From an uncultured Myxococcales bacterium (GTDB lineage: Bacteria > Myxococcota_A > UBA9042), in contig CAITYF010000120.1 of NCBI GenBank assembly GCA_903896545.1, positions 1-64,000 of the forward strand: a stretch of 64,000 bases of DNA, given 5' to 3'. Below, one piece after another: positions 15,271-24,989 of the stretch; position 1 is the stretch's first letter, and every line of letters begins with the position of its first letter. The translations under genes were made by a program, and so were the position numbers. Below the pieces are notes generated by a model. The model was not told the DNA's origin. It did no database searches and saw only the letters and a list, made by a program, of their open reading frames with translations.

Positions 15271-15846
15271 ATGGTCAGACTGAATCGCATCTACACACGA
15301 ACGGGAGACGACGGCACGACCGGCTTGGTCGGCGGCGAACGCGTCCCCAAAGAAGATCCGCGCATCGAGGCGTACGGCACGGTGGACGAGCTGAATGCTT
15401 GTCTTGGTCTGTGTCGACAGGCGAACCGCGAGACGCAGGACGCCGAAGCGCGAGCACATCTGGATGGCGAACTGCAGCGCATTCAGCAACAGCTGTTCAA
15501 TCTGGGGTCGAGCCTCGCGACGCGGCTGGAAACACGCTGGCCCAATCAGCCCGTGATCGTGGCGGCCGACATCGTCGGGCTGGAGAACTCGCTGGACGCG
15601 ATGAACGACGTGCTGGAACCGCTGAGGTCGTTTGTGCTGCCTGGTGGCGGACCGACCGGTGCGGCGCTGCATCTGGCGCGGACCGTTTGCAGGCGAGCGG
15701 AACGCCGGGCGTTCGAACTGTCGCACATCGAAGCGGTGGCGCCGGAGGATTTGCAGTACCTGAACCGCCTCAGCGACTGGCTCTTTGTTGCAAGTCGTTG
15801 GATAGCCAAGAAAGCAGGCGAACCCGAAGCGCTCTGGACGCCGTAG
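15271..15846 (+). CDS. pduO: PduO-type ATP:cob(I)alamin adenosyltransferase
   Basis: 191 residues, the usual family length. The N-terminal signature is IYTRTGDDGTTGLVGGERV followed by EAYGTVDELNA, forming the ATP site; the C-terminal block FVLPGG...LHLARTVCRRAER carries the conserved Arg residues at the subunit-interface active site. Known reaction: adenosyl transfer from ATP to cob(I)alamin to make coenzyme B12. ATG 15271 is preceded by TGAGGGC. The gene stands alone; no B12-dependent mutase is visible in the window. Confidence 0.94.
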   Translation: MVRLNRIYTRTGDDGTTGLVGGERVPKEDPRIEAYGTVDELNACLGLCRQANRETQDAEARAHLDGELQRIQQQLFNLGSSLATRLETRWPNQPVIVAADIVGLENSLDAMNDVLEPLRSFVLPGGGPTGAALHLARTVCRRAERRAFELSHIEAVAPEDLQYLNRLSDWLFVASRWIAKKAGEPEALWTP

Positions 15847-15855
15847 AACCGCGCA

Positions 15856-18660
15856 TCAACGCCGCTTGCCCCGCACCGACAGGGCGTGCCAGCGCACAGC
15901 CCGCGCGCGACCAAGCCGCACCCGCCGCAGCAGCAGGTCCAGCAGAAGAAGCCCAAGCGCCCACCAGACCAACTGCGGCCAAAGCCACTGCCAGTCCTTG
16001 TGCGTCGCACCGCGCACGTCCAGCCAGTCGCTCGGCTGACTCGTCAACTTGCCGCCCGTCGCCAGCGCGAGCTGCGACAACACAGCGCTGTGGCCGTCCG
16101 CAAGTCGATATTCGTCTGGATACGGGTGCACCGCCGTCGCGCGACCACTGGCCAGCACCGGTTGGTTCGCGCGGGCCCGCAGCGTCACCGCCACGTCATA
16201 AGGCCCCAACGCGTCCAGCGGAAGCGCCGTCTCGTAGCGCCCTTCCGCGACTTCGGTCAGCCGCACCTCGGCCTTGGAACCATCGGGGCGCGTGACTTTG
16301 GCCTCGGCGAGCATGCCCGTCAGATAATGATCGTCCTCGTCGAGCGCGTCCACGGCCACGCGCAGGCGGTCGCGCTCGCGCGCCAGCCGTACATCCAGCG
16401 CCATGCCGACGTCTTCCTGCAGCAGATCGCGCACCGTTTGCCGCGCCAGAAGCGCGTAACCCGGCCAATCCAGCCACTGCGCCGCCCAGCGGTTCTTCAA
16501 GTCGCTGGTGAATACGGAGACTTTGCCCAAGCCCAGCTTCCAGCGCACCAAAAGCGGCTTGCCCGATGACAACCGCAGGACTTCCTCCGCGCCGGGTTTC
16601 AACTTCGTCGGGAGGTAACCGGTCAGCATCGGCGCGTCTTCGATCCGCACGCCACGCAGCAGGTCGATGCGACCAAGCCCCGGCGCGCGTTTGGCGTGCA
16701 CGCGTTGCTCGACGACGCTGTCGCCGGCGATCAGTTTGGTTTCCTTCACGAAGATCCGCGGCAGTGTCTCTGGCCGATCCGTGAAGTAGAAGCGACCGCC
16801 GCCGCGATCCGCGATGCTCTCCAGCAAGTTGTGGTCCACGTCGCTACCCACGCCAACGGTCGAAACCGTGATGCCCGACCGCTTCATTTGCCGCACAAGC
16901 GCGTCGATCCCCTGACGCGGCGCAATGCCGTCCGTGAGCAAAATGACGTGCTTGATCTTGGCGGGCGCGGTCAGCAGCGTCTGGTAGGCCATGTCCAGAG
17001 CCGGGTAAATGTGCGTACCACCGTTGGCCGCCAACTTGCTGATATCTGTTGAGATGCGGTAGCGATTCCCGGCGCGCTGCAGTCGCACCGCCAGACGTGC
17101 TTCCGAGTCAAACGCCACGACGCCGATCAAGTCCTCCTGCGCCAGCGTCTCCGCCGTTGCGCGCGCCGCTTCTTTGGCGAGTTCCATCTTCGGACCTTGC
17201 ATCGAGCCGGACCGATCCACGGCGAGCATCAGCGCGATCGTCGGCGTTTCCATGGTGTTCTCGATGTCCATCCGCACCGGCAACACATGCTTGTCCAGAT
17301 ACGTGTCCTGATAGCCGCCCGATCCCAGACTGTTTTCACCGCCCAGGACGAGCAGACCGCCGCCCGCCTTCACGTAGGCTTCCAAATTGCGCATGTCGCC
17401 GTCGGTCAACAGCGGCACGCCCGACGGGGAGACACGCGGCACGTCACTGAGCACAATCGCCTGGAACGGCTTGAGCCCGGAAAGCGATCGCGGGAGCCCG
17501 TCGGCATCGGCCGTCTCCACCTCAAAGTCGTCGGTCAGTGCCCGCGTCAGGTACTGACTCTGGCCCTTGGCGCCTTCGACGTAGAGCAGCCTCGGCCGCG
17601 CAAGGACGGCGACTCGCCCGCGCAGGTGGTTGTTGAGCGCAAAGCGATCCGCACCATTTTGGACCTCACACGTCGTGTCGAGATCGTGCGTACCGGCATC
17701 CTTCAGGCGCGCCAAACCGAATTCCACGCGCGTCACACCGGCGGCGAGCACCTGGTCGACGTGGACAGGCGGCTGCCCCGCGATGCTGAGCGTACACCGT
17801 ACTTTGGCAGGACCCGACGATTGAACGCCGATCGCAACCGGAAATGGCACGTTCGCGCGGACTTTCGCCGGCAGCTCAAACTGCTCCACAACGACTTCAC
17901 CCTGCGGCGGCAATTCCGGCTGTGCCGGCACGTGTACACGAACACCGCTCGCACGCAGCGCGTCCACCAGCTGAAGCGCGTCACCTTGCGTCTCCAGTCC
18001 ATCGGACCACACAACGACGTGCGGCACGCTGTGGCCGTCCAGCAGCCCCAGCGCGAGGTTCAACGCGCCGGCGAGGTCGGTCTCACGCTCATCTGCTGGA
18101 CGCCGATCGACGTGCGGCGGCTTCACCTCGTCCTGAATGGGCGTCGGCGGCCAAGGCAGGGCCAGCGCCTGACGGTCGAACGCGATCACTTGAACTGCCG
18201 GCGTTTGGCGATCGCTCGCGTCCAACGCGTCGTCTGCCTGCTGTGGGTGCGCGAGGCGCGAAGCAACTTCCGTGGCTTGCACGGCGCGCTCGGCGGCCCG
18301 CAGCAGCCCGTCGGGCACGGACGCGGACCGGTCCACGATGTGCACGACCTGTGCGCGGCGCGGGCGCTCGTGCAACAGCCGCGGACCGGCGATCGCGACG
18401 GCGAGGAGCGCGATCAGCCCCATGCGCACAAGCACTTGCACAGCCTGCTGCCAGCGCGGCAGATCGGTGAGCGACCACACCACCGCAGCGGGTACCAGCC
18501 ACGCCAGCGTGGCCAGCCAGAGCAGCCGTGGCGCGGCAAACTCGATCCCCTGGCGTGAAAGCAGCGCCAGCTGCAGCGGCACCTGTTGCGCGACCAGGAG
18601 CGTTGCGACGAGCGCGACGGCACCGCAAACGGCCAACCAGAGGAGGCGAGAACGCGTCAT
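15856..18660 (-). CDS. Membrane-anchored vWA-domain protein (BatB/amidotransferase-fold type)
   Basis: 934 residues from ATG 18660, overlapping the stop of the next upstream gene by 4 bases. Three hydrophobic segments lie in the first 100 residues or so (for example LLWLAVCGAVALVATLLV). A first vWA-like region (VVHIVDRSASVPDG) is followed by a Rossmann-like segment (AYVKAGGGLLVLGGENSLG) resembling the class I amidotransferase-like fold. A second vWA domain carries an intact MIDAS (AVDRSGSMQ) near residue 480, then LLTDGIAP. A C-terminal membrane helix ends the protein (LVWWALGLLLLDLLLRR). Known: these proteins occur with MoxR and DUF58 genes in envelope-stress or protein-assembly operons. It is the last gene of the minus-strand operon. 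Confidence 0.85.
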   Translation of the reverse strand: MTRSRLLWLAVCGAVALVATLLVAQQVPLQLALLSRQGIEFAAPRLLWLATLAWLVPAAVVWSLTDLPRWQQAVQVLVRMGLIALLAVAIAGPRLLHERPRRAQVVHIVDRSASVPDGLLRAAERAVQATEVASRLAHPQQADDALDASDRQTPAVQVIAFDRQALALPWPPTPIQDEVKPPHVDRRPADERETDLAGALNLALGLLDGHSVPHVVVWSDGLETQGDALQLVDALRASGVRVHVPAQPELPPQGEVVVEQFELPAKVRANVPFPVAIGVQSSGPAKVRCTLSIAGQPPVHVDQVLAAGVTRVEFGLARLKDAGTHDLDTTCEVQNGADRFALNNHLRGRVAVLARPRLLYVEGAKGQSQYLTRALTDDFEVETADADGLPRSLSGLKPFQAIVLSDVPRVSPSGVPLLTDGDMRNLEAYVKAGGGLLVLGGENSLGSGGYQDTYLDKHVLPVRMDIENTMETPTIALMLAVDRSGSMQGPKMELAKEAARATAETLAQEDLIGVVAFDSEARLAVRLQRAGNRYRISTDISKLAANGGTHIYPALDMAYQTLLTAPAKIKHVILLTDGIAPRQGIDALVRQMKRSGITVSTVGVGSDVDHNLLESIADRGGGRFYFTDRPETLPRIFVKETKLIAGDSVVEQRVHAKRAPGLGRIDLLRGVRIEDAPMLTGYLPTKLKPGAEEVLRLSSGKPLLVRWKLGLGKVSVFTSDLKNRWAAQWLDWPGYALLARQTVRDLLQEDVGMALDVRLARERDRLRVAVDALDEDDHYLTGMLAEAKVTRPDGSKAEVRLTEVAEGRYETALPLDALGPYDVAVTLRARANQPVLASGRATAVHPYPDEYRLADGHSAVLSQLALATGGKLTSQPSDWLDVRGATHKDWQWLWPQLVWWALGLLLLDLLLRRVRLGRARAVRWHALSVRGKRR

Positions 18661-20666
18661 ACCGTCCTCCGCCGCAAGTAGGTGAGCCACTCGACCGCCA
18701 GAATCAGCATCGCTGCAATGAGCCAGAGACTCCAACGCGGAAGTGAAAACGTGTCTTGCTCGACAACCTGCGCCGCGTGCAGGGTCTGCGCCGACGGGCC
18801 CCACGGTTGCAGCAGCGTCGGGTTTTCGGTCGGTGCGATCACAGTCGCACGCGCCACCAAGCGATCCGCGTCGGACTGCCAGACGTGAACACCGTGGTGC
18901 TCGCTTTGCCCCAGCAGCTGTCGGCCCGACGTCCGCGCCGGTCGCGGCTTCTGCCCCGGTTCCACGTACTGCCAACTCGCGTCCACCGGCGCATCCACCG
19001 CCCACGGCCGGCCGACCAGCAGCGGCGGCACGAGCGTCTCTTCCTGACCGAACAGCCACAAAAGTGCGTTCGAGACCAACAGCGGCAGCGCGTAGCGGGC
19101 GCCAAGGTCCGTCTCCAAAAGGTCAATGCCCCACTCCAGCGACCTCGCCGCGTCTTGACGCGCCACCATCACCGGACCGCGCGGCTTGGCAACGGCCAGG
19201 ACGGTGTCCCCCGGACGTGTCGGCACCAGCCGCACTTTGTCAAAGTTCGTGTCCTGAAAGGAAATGCCGCGCATCGCAGGGTGGTCTTCGTCGCGCACGG
19301 CGACCTCTGGCCCTTCCGCTTGCCGCAGCGTCTCCGTAGGTGCCGCGGCAAGCGACAGGATGAGCCCCGGTGTCCCTTCCGGCAGCACGAAGCCAGCCTG
19401 ATCGAGTACCACAACGTCCACCCCGTGCCGCGCCCGATCCTTGGCGGCAAACGCATCGGCGCGGTAATCGGCAGCCGCGAGGTGCTGGACCTTGACCTTG
19501 CCGTGGGCAAAAAGCGCTGCCGCGAGATACAAATTGCCCGTCGTCGCATCGACATCAGACGCGCCCGACACGACCAACACGCCAAGCTCCTTGCGCTCCG
19601 CGAGTACGGCAAATCCCCAGTCGTCCCAAGGCGCCACATCGTGCAGCCCCATCTTTCCGCGCACCTGCACCGCGAACCGCGCCGCGCCCAGGTCCACGTC
19701 CGGCACGATCTGCGTCGAGAGCCCGGGCGGCAGACGCACGTCGACAACGCGCTGCAGCGCTTCGGTCTTGGCGAAAGTCGCCGCGTTCACGGCCGTGTCG
19801 CTGGCCGCCAACACCAGTTGCGCCGGGGTTTCTTGGCTCGAATCGTTGCGTACTTGCACAGTGAGCGTGCCCCGGCTGGGATCCTGCGGATCGGGACGCA
19901 CGCGCAGCTCGCCGACGGCCAAATTGGTCAGGTTTCGCTGCGGCGGCGGCTGTCCAGGCTGCCATCCGCGCGAGGGTCCCACGCGCAGGTGCTCGATCGC
20001 GATGCCCGGCGTGACGTCCAGCGGCAGTTCCGCCGGCCCCCCATCACTCACCAGAACAATCCGCGATTGCGGCCGGTGCGCCAGCGCTTGTTGTGCCGTG
20101 TCCATCGCGCGCCGCAAGTCCAGTCCGCCGTCCGTCGCGTGCAGCCGCGTCACGCTCTCTTCCAACGTCGCGCGGTCACTGCCCCAGCCCGCCAGTACTT
20201 CCGCATGGCCGGACGCAGCCATCAGCAGCACGTCTTCTTGCGGTGGCGCGGCGGCCAACCAGCGCCGCAAAGCGCCTTGCGCTTCGGCCAAACGGGTTCC
20301 GACAAGCCCGTCCTCGGTCTGCATCGAGGCGGATACGTCGACGATGACGACCGTGTGCGGGCGCGCAGTCTCCGCTTTGGGTCCCGTCGCGCGGCGAGCG
20401 AAAAGCGGCTCGGAGAGCGTGGCGATGAAGAGTCCGGCCAGCGCGATCATCAAGAAGAAGGAGATCACGCGGCGGAGATTGCGCCCGACAACGCGCGACT
20501 CTTTTTGCGCCAGCACGCGCTGCCACAGACCGCCAAACGGCACTTCGACGCGACGTTGACGCGGTTTGAGCAGATAGAGCAACAGAATGAGCGCAGCGAC
20601 GACGCCGGCAAGCCGCAGGACGTCCGCAGGATGGAGCAGGAGCTCGTTGACGTGCAGCGCGTTCAC
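18657..20666 (-). CDS. BatA-like membrane protein with vWA domain
   Basis: 669 residues. The N-terminus matches the BatA/aerotolerance regulator type: a helix near residues 15-35 (LRLAGVVAALILLLYLLKP), then a basic RRVEVPFGGLWQRV stretch and a second helix around 68-85. A vWA domain follows with MIDAS VDVSASM near residues 107-113. The middle is a large beta-rich region, and a final membrane helix (LWLIAAMLILAVEWLTYL) lies next to the C-terminus. It overlaps both neighbours by 4 bases, so stoichiometric co-expression with the DUF58 and vWA proteins is likely. The role is probably to form a periplasm-facing complex worked on by the MoxR ATPase (family knowledge plus context). Confidence 0.85.
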   Translation of the reverse strand: MNALHVNELLLHPADVLRLAGVVAALILLLYLLKPRQRRVEVPFGGLWQRVLAQKESRVVGRNLRRVISFFLMIALAGLFIATLSEPLFARRATGPKAETARPHTVVIVDVSASMQTEDGLVGTRLAEAQGALRRWLAAAPPQEDVLLMAASGHAEVLAGWGSDRATLEESVTRLHATDGGLDLRRAMDTAQQALAHRPQSRIVLVSDGGPAELPLDVTPGIAIEHLRVGPSRGWQPGQPPPQRNLTNLAVGELRVRPDPQDPSRGTLTVQVRNDSSQETPAQLVLAASDTAVNAATFAKTEALQRVVDVRLPPGLSTQIVPDVDLGAARFAVQVRGKMGLHDVAPWDDWGFAVLAERKELGVLVVSGASDVDATTGNLYLAAALFAHGKVKVQHLAAADYRADAFAAKDRARHGVDVVVLDQAGFVLPEGTPGLILSLAAAPTETLRQAEGPEVAVRDEDHPAMRGISFQDTNFDKVRLVPTRPGDTVLAVAKPRGPVMVARQDAARSLEWGIDLLETDLGARYALPLLVSNALLWLFGQEETLVPPLLVGRPWAVDAPVDASWQYVEPGQKPRPARTSGRQLLGQSEHHGVHVWQSDADRLVARATVIAPTENPTLLQPWGPSAQTLHAAQVVEQDTFSLPRWSLWLIAAMLILAVEWLTYLRRRTV

Positions 20667-21586
20667 CCGAGGAAACCTCCAGCGCGAAACACCCGCATCA
20701 CGACGTCATCAAACGGCACGCTGAGATCGACCTGGAGGCAGCGAGCGCCCGCTTCGCTCGCCGCGCGTTGGACCTCGTGGCCCAGCGCTTCAAAGGCGGC
20801 GCGGTAGCGCGTCAAAAGTTGCGGCGTCAGCACGATTTCACGCAACTCGCCGGTCTCACAGTCGACAATCGCCAGATCGCCCTGCACGTCGGCGTCGAGC
20901 AGCGTGCGATCGACCAACTGCAGGACCATCGGCTCAAAACCGCGGTAGGTCAGTAGGCGCAGCGCGTCGCCCAAACCCTTGGCGTCAAAGAAGTCGGAGA
21001 TCACGACCGCAAGGCCTGGCCGTGGCTGCGTGCGCAACCAGCCGGCAAAGGAGGCTTGGACGTCGGTAGCGCCGCCTGGTTGGACGTCGGAAAGCGTACG
21101 GAGAATCTTGAAGAACTGCGCACGACCGCGAACCGGTCGCATGGGTGCGGTGACCTTGTCGGCAAAAGGGACGACTGCGACGCGATCGAGGTTGGACAGC
21201 GCAATGTAAGCGAGCGCCGCCGACACCTGCAGCGCGCGCTCCAGCAGCGTTCTCTCGCCGTCAGGCGCCATCGTCATCGAGGTCGACCGGTCGATCAGAA
21301 AGTAGACCGACAGGTCTTCCTCTTCCTCGTACAGGCGCAAATTCAGGCGCTCGGTCCGGGCAAACAACTTCCAGTCGACATTGCGGAGGTCGTCGCCCGG
21401 CGTGTAGCCGCGGTGATCGGCGAATTCGATGCCACTGCCGACGATGCGCGACCGCCGGTTCGCCCGCGTGCCCGACGTCGCCATGCGCCGCGCGAGCAGG
21501 GCCAACTGCTCGACGCGACCGAGAAAGGCGGCGTCAAACAAGTCGTCGCGAATGCCTTCGTGGTGGGTTGTGGCGTCAACGCTCAC
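20663..21586 (-). CDS. DUF58-domain protein (MoxR operon)
   Basis: 307 residues starting at GTG 21586, with GAGG five bases upstream. The family block FADHRGYTPGDDLRNVDWKLFAR is clear, followed by a vWA-like segment LIDRSTSM near residue 95 that keeps the DxSxS pattern. No membrane helix. Known: DUF58 proteins are almost always encoded next to MoxR AAA ATPases and are thought to be their client or adaptor. Here it sits 7 bases after moxR and overlaps the BatA-like gene by 4 bases. Confidence 0.9.
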   Translation of the reverse strand: MSVDATTHHEGIRDDLFDAAFLGRVEQLALLARRMATSGTRANRRSRIVGSGIEFADHRGYTPGDDLRNVDWKLFARTERLNLRLYEEEEDLSVYFLIDRSTSMTMAPDGERTLLERALQVSAALAYIALSNLDRVAVVPFADKVTAPMRPVRGRAQFFKILRTLSDVQPGGATDVQASFAGWLRTQPRPGLAVVISDFFDAKGLGDALRLLTYRGFEPMVLQLVDRTLLDADVQGDLAIVDCETGELREIVLTPQLLTRYRAAFEALGHEVQRAASEAGARCLQVDLSVPFDDVVMRVFRAGGFLG

Positions 21587-21593
21587 GCAAACC

Positions 21594-22589
21594 TCAACGC
21601 TGCCGTTCGAGTTCGGCGATCATCTGCTCAATGACCTGATCCGGCCGTACGCGGTCGGCCTCAGCGTCAAAGTTCAGGAGCAAACGGTGACGCAACACCG
21701 GCTTTGCCAACGCTTTCACGTCGTCCACCGAGCCGTTCGGCCGCCCTTGCAAGAGCGCCCGCAGCTTCGCGCCTGCAACCAGCGCCTGGACCGCGCGCGG
21801 ACTGGCGCCACCGCGCAAGTACTGCTTGGCCGCGGTCAGCTTGCCATGCGAGCCGCTCACCAACTTCACCGCAAAATCGACGACGTGCGGCGCGATCGGG
21901 CAATCGACCGCGAAATGCTGGATCGTCAGAATGTCGAGCCCCGACAACACCGGCTCCACCGTCGCCTGCACGGAGCGCACCGTGCGCGTCGCAATCTCGG
22001 TCAGTTCCTTGTCGGTCGGAAACGGCACGTCGATCTTGAAAAGAAAGCGGTCCAACTGGGCTTCGGGCAGCACGTACGTGCCCTCCATTTCCAGCGGATT
22101 CTGCGTCGCGAGCACAAAAAACGGCGGCGCCAGCGGATACGTTGTGCGCCCGACCGTGACCGAGCGCTCCTGCATCGCCTCCAGAAGCGCGGATTGCGTC
22201 TTGGGCGTCGCGCGGTTGATCTCGTCCGCAAGCAGGATGTTGGTGAACACCGGCCCTTCCTGAAAGACCAGCGTTCGCCCACCCTTGCCGTCGTCCGCCA
22301 AGATCTGCGCGCCGATGATGTCCGACGGCATCAGGTCCGGCGTGAACTGCACGCGCGAGAAGTTGAGATCCATCGCCTGCGAAAGCGTCCGCACAAGCAG
22401 CGTCTTGCCCAGGCCGGGAACGCCTTCCAGCAGCACGTGTCCACCCGCGAGCATGCCCAACAGCACGCTTTCGATGACCTCGTCCTGTCCAACCATCACT
22501 TTTTGGAGTTCGGTCTTCAGCGCCGTCAGACGCTCGGCCATCCAGGCAATTTGATGTTCAATCTCGTGCTGTTCTGCAACCTGTGCCAT
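21594..22589 (-). CDS. MoxR-family AAA+ ATPase
   Basis: 331 residues from ATG 22589, with GGTGAGGAG just upstream; an in-frame GTG at 22601 overlaps that ribosome site and is less likely. Walker A is GVPGLGKT at 56-63; Walker B and its neighbours read ILLADEINRATPKTQ; sensor 1 is LATQNP. The C-terminal lid ends in LERQR. Known: MoxR ATPases act as chaperones that help assemble or insert metal into vWA-containing partner complexes. The four downstream and upstream partners in this operon fit that model. Length and motifs are typical. Confidence 0.95.
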   Translation of the reverse strand: MAQVAEQHEIEHQIAWMAERLTALKTELQKVMVGQDEVIESVLLGMLAGGHVLLEGVPGLGKTLLVRTLSQAMDLNFSRVQFTPDLMPSDIIGAQILADDGKGGRTLVFQEGPVFTNILLADEINRATPKTQSALLEAMQERSVTVGRTTYPLAPPFFVLATQNPLEMEGTYVLPEAQLDRFLFKIDVPFPTDKELTEIATRTVRSVQATVEPVLSGLDILTIQHFAVDCPIAPHVVDFAVKLVSGSHGKLTAAKQYLRGGASPRAVQALVAGAKLRALLQGRPNGSVDDVKALAKPVLRHRLLLNFDAEADRVRPDQVIEQMIAELERQR

Positions 22590-22610
22590 GACACTCCTCA
22601 CCGGCCACGC

Positions 22611-24785
22611 TTACCGCGGCCCCCAGCCCTTACGCGGGCGAATCAACTCAAAATACTGCCGCACGACGCTGCGCCGCCCCGGCGGAATCTGCTCCTGGTC
22701 CAACATGTCGTCGGCCACTTGCGAGTACTCCGTGTACACTTCGCGCCAGCCCTGACGGGAGAACCCCTTCTTCGCTGCGTCGCTGAACACTCTCTTGGTG
22801 TCCGGACCCGCGCCCTCTTCGCCTTTCAGCTGCTCGCGGCGACCGCCGCTGACGCGCTTTTGCCCAGCGTCCTCGTGGTCGTCGCCCTTCTGACTTCCCG
22901 CCTGCTTGCCCGGATTCTGCCCTCCGCCCTGCTCATAGCCCTGACGAATCGCCTCCATCCGGTCAAACTGGCTGTCTTTTCCCTTGCCCAACTTGAACTT
23001 GCCCGACTTCTGGCCCTCGCCTTCGCCTTCCTGACCGGCCTGCGCCTGCTTGCGCCGCGCCTCGGCCATCCGCTTGGCGTCGCGCGCCTCCGCCGACTCT
23101 TCCTGTTGCTTCTTGCCGCCTTCGCCCTGCTCCTGTTCGCCCGGTTGCTCGCCGTTCTGCACAGCCTTGCGGTCAAACTCACGCCGCGCCGTCTCCTGCC
23201 GGTTTCCCGTCTTCTCCAGCGCCTCGCGCAGCTGCCGCATCCGATTCTGGCCGATCCGCTGCGCCTGCCGATCCTGCTGCCGTTCGTTCTCCCGCCGCAG
23301 CTCGCTCGCCGCCGCGCGCATCGCCTTCTTCATCGCTTCTTGCGCCTGCTGCTTCTCTTCCGCGCTTTCCTTGCCTTTCTTGCCCAGACGGTCCTCGTCC
23401 TGCGCCCGCCGCAACATGTCCGCCGCCTGCTGCGCGCCGCGCTCCAGCCGTTGCACCTGATGTTGCGCCGCCAACACGTCGCCGTTCTCGCGCTTCAGCG
23501 CTTCCAACTCCTTGCGCGCCGACTTCAACCGCTCCTGATCACTCGCGCCCAGCCCACCATCTTCGGCGCGCTTTTTCTGCAACCGGTTCACGCGGTCAGC
23601 GAGATCCTTGAACTTGTCCGGAATCTTCTGGTCCTTCAAGGCATCCGCGAACTTCTCTGCGGCCTTGATCCAGCCTTCCAGCTCCTTGTCGCTCATGTTC
23701 TTGTTGGCTAGCTTCTCCGCCAACTTCGCCAACATCGACAGGTCTTTCTTCTCCGCCGCCTCCTCCAGCAGCTTCTTTTCCTCGCTTTTGGGCGCCGACT
23801 TCGCCGCTTCCTTCGCCGCTTCGGCCACCGCGTTCTTCAGCGCTTGGTCCCTTTGCTCCTGCGCCTGCGCCGCTTGTTCGGGACTCTGCGGACCCGCCGC
23901 GCCTTTTTCACCGGCCGCAGCTTCCGCCGCCGGCTTCGGGTCGAACGCGTCCATCGGGTTTTCTGGGGCGTCGGGCTTCAGCGCTTCGAGCCGCGCAAGC
24001 ATTTCCAGCGCCTGACGCTTGTCCATCCGCCCTTCCGCGACGCCATCCAGCACCTTGGTCACGTCGGCGAGCCACTCCTTCACCGCCAGGTCGGTCACTT
24101 GCGCTTGAATTTCTTCGAGCATCTTGGCGTCCGCGTCGATGAGCTTCGTCGTGTCTTCACCCAAGAGCGCCGCCGCAGACGTAAACGGCTGCGGACCGCC
24201 GGGAACCGTGAGCGCCAAGCCGGTCAGCGCGTCCACACGGTGCAACCCGACGGCACGCTTGGCCGCATCCAGCGGCGCATAGGTCGCCGCCAGCAGCACG
24301 ACGACCGCGCCCGCGAGCCACGGCAAAGCCTTGGGCGAACGCCACGGCTGCAGCGTCTTGGGATCCAAACGCCGCGCCAAGGCAACCGCTGCTTGCGCCT
24401 GCACGAGCGCCCAACCGTCCTGCCGACCACTCTCGGCCAACCAGAGCGACGTCGCGAGTGTGTCCTTGGCCACGATCTGGTCGTCAACTTGCCGGGCCAG
24501 TAGGCGCCAAGGATGATGCTGCCAGACTGCGTGGAGCAGCGCTGCACCGCTCAGAAGGGCGACAGCTTCCGAGAGATGCGGGAACGCCAGATCCAGCCGC
24601 CAGAGAATCGCCACAGGCGCAAGCCACGCGATGATCGCCGCGAGCCAGCCCGCGAGCCGCGCCGTCGACGTTTGCAGCCGCCGCCGCCACCGCACACGCG
24701 CCAGCACCGCCAGCACGGGCTGCACGCGGGCGCGCAGGTCGCTTGGCCAAGAATGCGGCTGGTGGTCGGATTGCTGCGTCGTCAA
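22611..24785 (-). CDS. Membrane protein with long charged coiled-coil tail (DUF4175-like)
   Basis: About 724 residues if translation starts at TTG 24785, which follows AAGAAGGCAAG; the frame is open further upstream to 24980 and the start is uncertain. Three N-terminal hydrophobic segments (such as LAGWLAAIIAWLAPVAILW and LPWLAGAVVVLLAATYAPL) are followed by about 550 residues very rich in Lys, Glu, Gln and Ala with strong helical and coiled-coil character. The ending, VYTEYSQVADDMLDQEQIPPGRRSVVRQYFELI, resembles the C-terminus common to DUF4175-type proteins found beside MoxR operons. It lies 21 bases before moxR and is likely the first gene of this operon. Its role may be as an envelope scaffold (inference). 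Confidence 0.75.
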   Translation of the reverse strand: MTTQQSDHQPHSWPSDLRARVQPVLAVLARVRWRRRLQTSTARLAGWLAAIIAWLAPVAILWRLDLAFPHLSEAVALLSGAALLHAVWQHHPWRLLARQVDDQIVAKDTLATSLWLAESGRQDGWALVQAQAAVALARRLDPKTLQPWRSPKALPWLAGAVVVLLAATYAPLDAAKRAVGLHRVDALTGLALTVPGGPQPFTSAAALLGEDTTKLIDADAKMLEEIQAQVTDLAVKEWLADVTKVLDGVAEGRMDKRQALEMLARLEALKPDAPENPMDAFDPKPAAEAAAGEKGAAGPQSPEQAAQAQEQRDQALKNAVAEAAKEAAKSAPKSEEKKLLEEAAEKKDLSMLAKLAEKLANKNMSDKELEGWIKAAEKFADALKDQKIPDKFKDLADRVNRLQKKRAEDGGLGASDQERLKSARKELEALKRENGDVLAAQHQVQRLERGAQQAADMLRRAQDEDRLGKKGKESAEEKQQAQEAMKKAMRAAASELRRENERQQDRQAQRIGQNRMRQLREALEKTGNRQETARREFDRKAVQNGEQPGEQEQGEGGKKQQEESAEARDAKRMAEARRKQAQAGQEGEGEGQKSGKFKLGKGKDSQFDRMEAIRQGYEQGGGQNPGKQAGSQKGDDHEDAGQKRVSGGRREQLKGEEGAGPDTKRVFSDAAKKGFSRQGWREVYTEYSQVADDMLDQEQIPPGRRSVVRQYFELIRPRKGWGPR

Positions 24786-24989
24786 CTTGCCTTCTTGCCC
24801 CGGTGTACAACACCGCTGGAGCGGGGGCTGTTCCCGCTGTCTTGTACCATGGACGCGCCAGTGCGGCAGTCGATTCAACTGGATGCCGCGGCGGCGGTCA
24901 ATTGCCAAAACCAGCAACGGGACGAGGCGCGCAAACCGGCGACGGGGCGACGCCCGATCGCAGCGCAAAGAGCGCGCCAAGTCAGGCAG

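Noticed and set aside
18756-20807. A 683-codon open frame antisense to the BatA-like gene, and similar long frames at 17197-18558, 21429-23711 and 26259-28049
   Set aside because: GC-rich third positions of the real genes suppress stops on the opposite strand. These frames are rich in Arg, His and Gln and lack motifs, while the opposing genes have firm family matches.
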